The notes beneath the pieces are model-generated. The model was not told the origin of the DNA, did no database searches, and saw nothing but the letters and a program-made list of their open reading frames with translations. A program made the position numbers and the translations under genes. 60,047 nucleotides of DNA, taken from an uncultured Saprospiraceae bacterium. GTDB lineage: Bacteria > Bacteroidota > Bacteroidia > Chitinophagales > Saprospiraceae. The stretch lies in NCBI GenBank assembly GCA_937974625.1, contig CALJVJ010000241.1:1-60047 (forward strand). Reading direction: 5' to 3'. This document shows positions 53,270 to 60,047 of the stretch, in pieces. The stretch's first letter is position 1; each line of letters starts with the position of its first letter.

Positions 53270-53359
53270 AAAATAACTTTAGATTCTTCTGAGTCAAAGC
53301 AATTAAATAACTAGCTTAAAGTGAACCATTATTACTTTGACAGAATCTAAAGTTATTTT
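53270..53359 (-). repeat. Long 25-bp inverted repeat in the 3' region of the thioredoxin-SPOR gene
   Basis: AAAATAACTTTAGATTCT (53270-53287) is perfectly complementary to 53342-53359. A second 7-bp arm continues it, GTCAAAG (53293-53299) with CTTTGAC (53335-53341), after a 5-nt bulge (53288-53292). The loop is 35 nt. It starts 11 bp past the stop codon and is followed by a normal terminator, so the mRNA 3' end would carry two stacked hairpins. Confidence 0.75.
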
Positions 53360-53370
53360 TATCGTGTTCC

Positions 53371-54429
53371 CTATAAAGAAGTTAAATCTTTTACAAATGC
53401 ATCTGGTGCACCTGCCTCCTTTAGAATTATTTTATCGTTGCTTGCCTCTTGATGAGTGGTATAATGCCCTAACATAATTTTATAGCAGGTTGTGCCATTA
53501 AATTCAGAGATATGAACTAAAACTTCTTCTGCAAAAGCCTTTTGAAATTTAGCAACTTCTATCAAAACATTTTTATAGTCATAATAGGCACCTACTTGTA
53601 CACTAAAACCATTCCTTGGCGCTTTTTTTACATTCAATTGGTATAAGCCAATTTCGCTAACTGCCTCATTATGCTTAATCGAATAATTATTATTAACCTT
53701 TGCTGAACTCGGATTAGTTGGTTTATAGACAGTAGCATTATAGGAATTAGTGTTATAGCTAGTTCTATTTTCATTAGCACTAGTAATTTTTGCTTCAGGC
53801 TGGCGTACCTTCTTTTTCCGTTTAGGCGTAACAAGGTTTTTATTTTCCTTCTTCGGCGTAACAAGGTTTTTATTTTCTTTTAGTCTGTTACTACTTCCTG
53901 TAGTTGATGGCGTAAAACTAGGTGCGTCTTTGACCACTTTTTTTCTAGAAACGATGGGTTTGTTAATAGATTGGACCATTGTTCTATTAATATATGGTGG
54001 CAATACCTTATTTTCGTCTAAATCTTTTAGGACTCTTATAAGCTTAGACGGTGCCATAGACTCTTCGTATTTTTTTATTACTTTTCCGTTGGCATCTATT
54101 ACCATAATAGTGGGTAAAAACCTGATGTCGTATTGGTTTTTATAATCAATACCATCAAAATTATCAATATTTACCCTGACAGAAATATAGTTTTTATTCA
54201 GATAATTAGCCACTTCTGGTTTGCTAAAAGTCTCTTCATCCATCCATTTACATGGACTACACCAGGTTGCCCAAAAATCAACCATGATAAGTTTGCCTTC
54301 CTTCTCAGCAACTGCCTTGGCAGTCTCTAAGTTATTCTCAATAAAGTTTATTTTAAGAACAGGAGTAGCGTAACTACAAAAACAAGATAGCAAAAAAGTG
54401 AAAATGAGGGTCGTTGTTTTAAGTTTCAT
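53371..54429 (-). CDS. Periplasmic thioredoxin-like protein fused to a SPOR domain
   Basis: 352 residues with a signal peptide (1-21, ending SYA). The thioredoxin fold (about 30-140) carries the redox motif WATWCSPCKWMD (CSPC, 57-60) and the cis-Pro in FLPT (106). A 120-residue low-complexity linker rich in Lys/Asn/Ser contains a 10-residue tandem repeat ENKNLVTPKK/R (185-204), encoded by 23-bp direct repeats 53825-53847 and 53855-53877. A SPOR domain (273-349, FSVQVGAYYDYKNVLIEVA, YKIMLGHYTTHQEA) ends the protein. SPOR domains bind denuded glycan at the division septum, so a thiol-disulfide role near the septum is plausible, by inference. Confidence 0.9.
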   Translation of the reverse strand: MKLKTTTLIFTFLLSCFCSYATPVLKINFIENNLETAKAVAEKEGKLIMVDFWATWCSPCKWMDEETFSKPEVANYLNKNYISVRVNIDNFDGIDYKNQYDIRFLPTIMVIDANGKVIKKYEESMAPSKLIRVLKDLDENKVLPPYINRTMVQSINKPIVSRKKVVKDAPSFTPSTTGSSNRLKENKNLVTPKKENKNLVTPKRKKKVRQPEAKITSANENRTSYNTNSYNATVYKPTNPSSAKVNNNYSIKHNEAVSEIGLYQLNVKKAPRNGFSVQVGAYYDYKNVLIEVAKFQKAFAEEVLVHISEFNGTTCYKIMLGHYTTHQEASNDKIILKEAGAPDAFVKDLTSL

Positions 54430-55226
54430 AGTCCGAATGTTGTATTTAATTTTAAAAAATAGGGGTTCTTTAACTTATTTTGGTTTTCCAAAATAAATAG
54501 CCAATAGTGTCAGAGGCTATCCAATATAGGTGAACGATTTTAGGAATACTAAAATCATACAGCTATTGTAAATAGAGTTGTTATCTGCCTTTTTTGTTGT
54601 TGTTGTGTAAAGATTCTTGAGAGTGGTTAAATCCTTTTCTCGGGTCGTTAAATATTGTGCTACTTTAAGTTATTCTTCTTAAGAAGATTGTAGCAAATAT
54701 TAATTGAGTTGGTAAGTAATTTTAAATGGTAAATTTGTTGAAAAATATATTCCAAAATCCATGCCACATATTATTCGTTATCTTAATATATTTTAAAAAA
54801 AATTACTTTTTCAGGATAAATACAAGAAGAGTTGAAGCTATTTTCCATGTAATTTGCGTTTCATTTGAACAGAGCAGTCTGTTTTTTCCTTTTAATTTCC
54901 AAGTGTAGAGTAGACTTTTATAAAGTCATTTCAAAATATTGATTATTTATATAATTCTGATAATCAATATTTTAATTACTAATGGTAGATTAGGATTTCT
55001 TTTTTTTAACTTTTGAAGAGCGTAGAAATAAAATTTTAGTGAAAAAAATTCAATATTTGAAACAAGTGTTAATATATTCGCAGCTTGTATCTTAGATTTT
55101 TTTGCCAGTAAATTTTCTTTCTTTTTTGATAAATGCAGGTAAGAACTAAAATTAATCTAGTTACCTATTAAACTTATTTTAATATAAAATATTGTTCCAA
55201 ACTTAAAATATTATAAAAAATATAAT
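54430..55226. other. 797-bp gene-free region upstream of fabH
   Basis: No credible ORF; the one of 60 residues at 54726-54908 is low-complexity. A perfect 14-bp inverted repeat, AAAATATTGATTAT with ATAATCAATATTTT (54933-54946 and 54960-54973), with 13-nt loop, is the only structure seen. TATATTCG (55073-55080) is a one-mismatch -7 box for fabH. The length and the absence of genes are unusual for this window. Confidence 0.5.
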
Positions 55227-56216
55227 ATGTCTAAATTGAACGCTGCTATTACTGGGGTTGCTGGATACGTACCAGATTATGTTTTGACCAACAAGGAATT
55301 AGAGACAATGGTGGATACCAACGACGAATGGATTCGTTCTCGGACGGGTATTCAAGAACGTCGTATTTTAAAAGGTGCTGGTAAGGGTACTTCTGTAATG
55401 GGTATTGAGGCAGTGAATTTACTATTGCAAAAAACGAATACGGACCCTAATGATATTGACTTAATTATATGTGCTACCGTTACACCTGATATGAGGGTAG
55501 TTGATACTGCTAATTTGGTGGCTAAGGGTACTATGTGTAATAATGCCTTTACTTTTGATTTGAATGCGGCGTGCTCTGGTTTTTTGTTTGCCCTGACTAC
55601 TGGGGCGAAATTTATTGAAAGTGGTACGCATAAAAAGGTTATTGTTCTAGGGGCTGATAAGATGTCCTCTATCATTGATTATCAAGACAGAGCAACCTGT
55701 ATTATTTTCGGAGACGGGGCAGGAGCTGTATTATTAGAATCAACAGTTGAGGAGGTAGGTATAAAAGATTCCTTATTAAAGTCTGATGGTAAAGGCTCTG
55801 AAAACTTATATATCAAAGCAGGTGGCTCTGCCCACCCAATTACAACTGACCATGTATTGGCGAGAGAACAATTTGTCGTTCAAAATGGCCGACCCGTTTT
55901 TAAGGCAGCGGTTTCAAATATGTCAGATGTTGTCAAAAAGGTGATTTCTCGGAATAATATGACTGTTGATGACGTTAAATGGTTGGTACCACACCAAGCA
56001 AATCGACGAATTATTGAAACCGTCGCTAAAATGGCGGACTACCCAATGGAACGAGTGATGATGAATATTCATAAATACGGCAATACGACTGCTGGAACTA
56101 TTCCACTTTGCCTTTGGGATTATGAAGACCAATTGGAAAAAGGAGATAATATTATCTTGACTTCTTTTGGCGGTGGATATACTTGGGGAGCGATTTATTT
56201 GAAGTGGGCGATTTAA
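55227..56216 (+). CDS. fabH: Beta-ketoacyl-ACP synthase III
   Basis: 329 residues. The catalytic triad is visible: Cys116 in NAACSGFLFAL, His256 in VPHQANRRI and Asn286 in YGNTTAGTIP. The N-terminus DTNDEWIRSRTGIQERR is typical. The enzyme condenses acetyl-CoA (or a branched acyl-CoA) with malonyl-ACP to start fatty-acid synthesis. It stands alone, without rpmF or plsX. Confidence 0.95.
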   Translation: MSKLNAAITGVAGYVPDYVLTNKELETMVDTNDEWIRSRTGIQERRILKGAGKGTSVMGIEAVNLLLQKTNTDPNDIDLIICATVTPDMRVVDTANLVAKGTMCNNAFTFDLNAACSGFLFALTTGAKFIESGTHKKVIVLGADKMSSIIDYQDRATCIIFGDGAGAVLLESTVEEVGIKDSLLKSDGKGSENLYIKAGGSAHPITTDHVLAREQFVVQNGRPVFKAAVSNMSDVVKKVISRNNMTVDDVKWLVPHQANRRIIETVAKMADYPMERVMMNIHKYGNTTAGTIPLCLWDYEDQLEKGDNIILTSFGGGYTWGAIYLKWAI

Positions 56217-56311
56217 TAATATGGAAATATAGGGGTAAGCGCTAAAAATATAGTCTAGTGGATAAGGAATTTCCTAATTTGTTTATTTTTTAACTTATCA
56301 CCTATTTTAAT

Positions 56312-57643
56312 TTGGAAAAATATCTACTTTTTTACTGCTTTTTTTCGCTTTCTATTAACTGTATTGGACAAGAAAATTTAAGCCTATATGGATTAAACCA
56401 CTTGGTTAACCAACAGTCTGTCAAGCCTACACATATAGGCGAACATCGTTTTGAGTTAAGTTTATTTCCATTTTCTTTCAGTGCTTTTTCAAATGGTCCA
56501 TCGTACCAAGATTTTATAAGTGACAATGAAGCAGCTAACGTTTTAATTTATCCTGAGCATGAATTAAATTTTGGACAGGGTAATATCTTTAGAGTTGCTA
56601 CTAGTTTTGAAACCTTTCGTTTTATTTACACACCTGATAATTGGTCTTTTTCTCTTAGTCATTCGATTAAAGGGGCGGGTTTAATAGATTATTCTGGTGC
56701 TGTTCTTGACTTAGCTATTAATGGCAATGCACCTTATATTGGCCAAACTGTTTCTTTAGACACTGATTTTTCCTTTCAAGCTTATCAGGAATTTGCATTT
56801 GGAGCTGTGGTCCAACTTGAAAAAATTAGAATAGGGGGGCGTTTAAAATATTTACCTGGGCTTGCTACCGCAATATCAAGAAAATCCACAATTGACTTAT
56901 TTACTGATGAAGACATCTATCAATTATTTTTAGATATGGATGTAGCCATAGATGTGGCAGGAAATAATACCAACTCATGGAACGATGTTAGGATAGGTCG
57001 AATAGGATTTAATTTTTCTGGGAACCATGGATTTGGAATTGATTTGGGGGCGGATTGGCAAATCAATGAGCAATTGTCTTTTTCCGTAAGTGCTTTAGAT
57101 TTAGGTAGGATTAATTGGAAAAAATCGCCTAGAACTTATACTGCTAATGAGACTTTTGAGTTCGATGGGCTTAGTTTGGGGCAATTGACTTTTGATGGTG
57201 AAGAAGTTTTTGATTTTGAAACTGCTCAAGATTCTATAGACATCATTAAATTTGATGAAACGGCTGGTTCTTTTTCCACAAATTTAAGTCCTCAATTCTA
57301 TATTGGTTTTGGCTATGAAATAAATGATAAATGGCGTTTAAATGCCACTGGATACTATACATCAATTCATGGTAATGGCTTTTCTGCATTTTCTTTGGGT
57401 ACTAATTATCAGTTGTTTAAATGGTTCAACATAGGCACTGCTTATGAGGTGATGAACAAAGAACCTTTTTTACTTGGGTTAAATGCTACCCTCCAATTAG
57501 GGGCATTTCAAGTTTATTTCTTGAGCGATAATATCATTGGTGCTTTTCAATTGGAAAAAAATCGAACGATTAATACTAGATTAGGATTTGGATTTACTTT
57601 TGGCGGTAAGCGTAATAGCCCAAGAGAAATACCTTCTTTATAA
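56312..57643 (+). CDS. DUF5723 family outer-membrane protein (TTG start)
   Basis: 443 residues. The start is TTG 56312, chosen because it gives a good signal peptide (MEKYLLFYCFFSLSINCIGQ) and an in-frame stop (TAA 56291-56293) lies just upstream with no ATG or GTG between. The mature part begins ENLSLYGLNHLVNQQSVKPT and contains many alternating beta strands ending in a C-terminal RLGFGFTFG, like DUF5723 barrels of Bacteroidota, which are PorV-like in places. It is probably an outer-membrane barrel of unknown job. It is 95 bp after fabH. Confidence 0.75.
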   Translation: MEKYLLFYCFFSLSINCIGQENLSLYGLNHLVNQQSVKPTHIGEHRFELSLFPFSFSAFSNGPSYQDFISDNEAANVLIYPEHELNFGQGNIFRVATSFETFRFIYTPDNWSFSLSHSIKGAGLIDYSGAVLDLAINGNAPYIGQTVSLDTDFSFQAYQEFAFGAVVQLEKIRIGGRLKYLPGLATAISRKSTIDLFTDEDIYQLFLDMDVAIDVAGNNTNSWNDVRIGRIGFNFSGNHGFGIDLGADWQINEQLSFSVSALDLGRINWKKSPRTYTANETFEFDGLSLGQLTFDGEEVFDFETAQDSIDIIKFDETAGSFSTNLSPQFYIGFGYEINDKWRLNATGYYTSIHGNGFSAFSLGTNYQLFKWFNIGTAYEVMNKEPFLLGLNATLQLGAFQVYFLSDNIIGAFQLEKNRTINTRLGFGFTFGGKRNSPREIPSL

Positions 57644-57731
57644 TAGACTTGTAACCCTTTAAATTTCGTAGGACCATTTTCAAAGGGTAAGAAGTTTATC
57701 GATATTTTCATTCTACTACAATTCTGAAAAG

Positions 57732-57771
57732 ATAAGACAGGTCAGATTACCAAAAATCTGACCTGTCTTAT
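57732..57771. terminator. Strong terminator between convergent genes
   Basis: A perfect 17-bp stem (57732-57748 with 57755-57771) with a GC-rich core, a 6-nt loop and T-rich DNA on the right. It ends both the DUF5723 gene and the TonB receptor gene. Confidence 0.9.
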
Positions 57772-57781
57772 TTCCTCCTTT

Positions 57782-60025
57782 TTAAAAACTATAAGTCACC
57801 TTCCCCTTGATAAAAAATGGTGCTCCCGGCGTAAAATGTAATTCCTCCACTGCTTCTAACTCATCAAATAATCTTGATTCGGTGGCAAATTGAGCTTCGT
57901 TCCATACGTTATTAAATAGATTTTGTACTTCTAAGCCAAAAGTGATTTTTTTGAATTGATAGTTTAAATTTAAGTCTGTAATAAAATAGCCTTCTGCCAC
58001 AATACTATTGCTTTCAGTCGCTGGTCTATCCTTTATAAATCGATAGTTAATACCTCCAATTAAGCCATTTTCAAATTGCATAGATAATCCACCCGACATT
58101 GTTAATTCTGGTGCTAAAGGAATCAAATTTTCTCCTTTAGGGGATTCAATCGAGCGTGCAATCGTATAGTTAAAATCAGTATTATAAAAAAGTGCTTTAG
58201 ATAATTGACCTCTTACACTAACATCGATACCTAAACGCCTAGTTTTTCCACTCGGTTCTACAATTCCTTCATCGCCTACATAAACAAATTCTTGTTGTAG
58301 GAATAGGTACCATAAGGCTGTATTTACCCACAATTTTGAGGTGGGCTTCCAATTCGAGCCTATATCTACGCCAAAAGCACCAGGAAGTGTTTCTTTTCCA
58401 TTTCTAGCCAAAACAACCCTGGAATCATTTGAATGAAATCCAACTCCAGATTTTGCAAACAACTGTAGATTAGCATTAGCGGTATAAATGATGTTTAATT
58501 TGGGACTTAATATCAAACTATTTTCAGCATCATTTTTATTGATTAATAACTCATCCGCATAATTAAAATTGAAATAATCTAAGCGTAGTGCTGGATTGAT
58601 TATCCAATTTCCAAAAGTGAATTCGGTATTTAGAAAACTATAATAATTCGATTCTTGGACTGTTCCTTGTGCTAAAGAGGAGAGTATGGTATTTCTATTT
58701 AAAGTCCTCCATAATCCGATATCATTGACCTTGTCTTGTCGAAACCCTGCACCTATTTTATAATTAAAATTTGATAGTTTGTTATTATGCCAAACACTTT
58801 CTGCTCCAAATAAATTCCGATTTTCGGTTTGACGAATCTGGTCTCCATTTATTGGGTCATTAGCAAAAAATGTAAAGTTGGAAAATAAGTCAAAATGGTA
58901 ATTGGAAAAGTAAATCCTATTTTTTAAAAAGGAATTTGCTCCCGTATTTTTGGTATAGTTTAAGGCAATATTTGTTCTTCCTGTTCGTCCTCCTTCAGTG
59001 TCATCTATTGCACCAAACCTATTAATTAAACCACTATCAATCGCTCTTTGTGGAACTTGCCCCGAAGCAGTCCACTCACTATCAAAATAGGAAGCCAAAA
59101 AGGTAAATTTGTCATTATTCGCAAGATTAACGGTATATTTTCCCATTAAATTAAGTCGATGAAAATTTTGAGGACTTTCAAAAGGGCCGTCGCTTATCAA
59201 ATATTCTCCTGCGATATAAGCATGCTGTTGTTTAGTATTTTTTAATAAATCAATTAAAGCCACTGCTCTTTTCGTATTAAATCGGCCAGCTTCTAAGCTG
59301 ATGCTACTATTGTCTAATTGGTCTTTGGTTTGAAAATTTACATAACCTGCTGTAGTAAAATTACCTTTGTCAGCATAATATGGACCTTTTCCAAAATCTA
59401 ACCGCTGGACAGTTTCAGGAATAAGAAAATGTAAATCAGCATATCCTTGACCATGGGCATGGGACACCATATTAACTGGAATACCATCAACCGAAACTGC
59501 AATATCGGTGCCGTGGTCTATATCGAATCCTCGCAAGAATAATTGTTCCGCTTTGCCACCACCTGCATGTTGTCCAATAAATAAGCCAGGGACCTTTCGT
59601 AATATTTCTTGAGAAGAATTGACTGGTTGGATGATTAAATCAATATTTGCTAATTGATTCGTGGATTTTAGACTATTAGAAATACGAACTTGTTCCAAAT
59701 CAAAATAAGTTTCTTCTAATACAACTGTCATAGACTTAGTAAAACTTGCTTTTTCTATTACTATTTGCTTGTCTGCGTAACCTAAGTAACTGATGACTAA
59801 GGTATCTCCAATTTGAGCATCTTTACAAGTGAAAATTCCTAGTTCGTTACTACTTGCATGAAAACTGCCATCCACTTTCAATATATAAGCATCTATAATA
59901 GGCATTCCTTGATTGTCCACTACCTTTCCTATCACATCCATCCCAAATACGGTATTACTGAAAGTAATAAATATTGATAAATATATAAATCTACACATGA
60001 TTAATTTATTAATTTTAAAATCCAT
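57782..60025 (-). CDS. TonB-dependent receptor with carboxypeptidase-regulatory-like N-domain
   Basis: 747 residues. Signal peptide: the start at 60025 gives 28 residues; ATG 59998 gives a shorter, cleaner one (MCRFIYLSIFITFSNTVFG). Residues about 30-115 are the CarboxypepD_reg-like domain (GKVVDNQGMPIIDAYIL .. GDTLVISYLGY). The plug (about 125-235) includes VPGLFIGQHAGGGKAEQLFLRGFDIDHGTDIAV with NMVSHAHGQGYADLHFL. The barrel runs to the C-terminal NLFNNVWNEAQFATESR .. GAPFFIKGKVTYSF. It imports a ligand unknown here. No SusD partner is nearby, so it is not a Sus-type glycan pair; an iron or cofactor role is possible. Confidence 0.92.
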   Translation of the reverse strand: MDFKINKLIMCRFIYLSIFITFSNTVFGMDVIGKVVDNQGMPIIDAYILKVDGSFHASSNELGIFTCKDAQIGDTLVISYLGYADKQIVIEKASFTKSMTVVLEETYFDLEQVRISNSLKSTNQLANIDLIIQPVNSSQEILRKVPGLFIGQHAGGGKAEQLFLRGFDIDHGTDIAVSVDGIPVNMVSHAHGQGYADLHFLIPETVQRLDFGKGPYYADKGNFTTAGYVNFQTKDQLDNSSISLEAGRFNTKRAVALIDLLKNTKQQHAYIAGEYLISDGPFESPQNFHRLNLMGKYTVNLANNDKFTFLASYFDSEWTASGQVPQRAIDSGLINRFGAIDDTEGGRTGRTNIALNYTKNTGANSFLKNRIYFSNYHFDLFSNFTFFANDPINGDQIRQTENRNLFGAESVWHNNKLSNFNYKIGAGFRQDKVNDIGLWRTLNRNTILSSLAQGTVQESNYYSFLNTEFTFGNWIINPALRLDYFNFNYADELLINKNDAENSLILSPKLNIIYTANANLQLFAKSGVGFHSNDSRVVLARNGKETLPGAFGVDIGSNWKPTSKLWVNTALWYLFLQQEFVYVGDEGIVEPSGKTRRLGIDVSVRGQLSKALFYNTDFNYTIARSIESPKGENLIPLAPELTMSGGLSMQFENGLIGGINYRFIKDRPATESNSIVAEGYFITDLNLNYQFKKITFGLEVQNLFNNVWNEAQFATESRLFDELEAVEELHFTPGAPFFIKGKVTYSF

Positions 60026-60047
60026 CCTATAAAGCTAATAGCTGATA

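Noticed and set aside
53825..53877. Two 23-bp direct repeats that could suggest a short CRISPR-like array
   Set aside because: They are in frame, 30 bp apart, inside the linker of the thioredoxin-SPOR gene, and code for a 10-residue tandem repeat.
54726..54908. Open frame of 60 residues upstream of fabH
   Set aside because: AT-driven Phe/Ile/Lys composition, with no promoter or signal of its own.

Overview
The window looks like chromosomal DNA of a Bacteroidota bacterium, probably of the Saprospiria. It is AT-rich (about 35% GC by eye). It encodes type IX secretion cargo (Por-type and gliding-associated C-terminal sorting domains), a PorP/SprF protein, GldA/GldF-type ABC transporter parts and a TonB-dependent receptor. 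Its promoters follow the Bacteroidota pattern TTTG-N19-TAnnTTTG and Shine-Dalgarno sequences are absent. The lineage is inferred from these families; no rRNA or tRNA gene is present to confirm it.

Layout. 1-6.3 kb: the end of a membrane glycosyltransferase-like protein, then two large secreted proteins (a GH-A glycosidase-like T9SS cargo and a SprB-repeat protein). 6.6-13.9 kb: typA, a YceI protein, a sulfite oxidase/cytochrome c pair, a DUF4833 protein, an SRAP (HMCES/YedK) protein and an alpha/beta hydrolase. 14-18.3 kb: a glycosyltransferase, a PfkB sugar kinase, an FkbM methyltransferase and a RibB whose GTP cyclohydrolase half has lost its metal site. 18.3-29.1 kb: a secreted trypsin-like protease, DUF2911 and DUF2867 proteins, a C10 peptidase with four Fn3-like repeats, a frameshifted DinB gene, an amidase and a gamma-glutamyltransferase. 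29.1-33.4 kb: a gene-free stretch that may encode a structured RNA, a transaldolase/DoxX pair and an ECF sigma / membrane anti-sigma-like / two DUF4252 operon.

33.4-41.8 kb: gldA-gldF with two tiny membrane proteins, a MORN-repeat lipoprotein, a very divergent DUF4011-type SF1 helicase with a Vsr-like C-terminus, mmcQ and a FAD oxidoreductase. 41.9-48 kb: an NlpC/P60 protein with Cys replaced by Ser, PorP/SprF, a conserved soluble protein of unknown function, an MBL hydrolase, a lone receiver domain and an Hsp15-like S4 protein. 48.3-48.7 kb: a 414-bp gene-free element with imperfect terminal inverted repeats of 72-76 bp. 48.7-60 kb: mutS2, a D-threonine-aldolase-like enzyme, a GNAT, a thioredoxin-SPOR fusion, fabH, a DUF5723 outer-membrane protein starting at TTG and a TonB-dependent receptor.

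Most genes are single or in two- to five-gene operons separated by clear hairpin terminators. The strongest candidates for something undescribed are the inverted-repeat element (48289-48702), the degenerate helicase (36575-40330), the structured intergenic RNA candidate (about 29365-29586) and several enzymes whose catalytic residues are visibly missing. I see no CRISPR array, prophage or insertion-sequence transposase.
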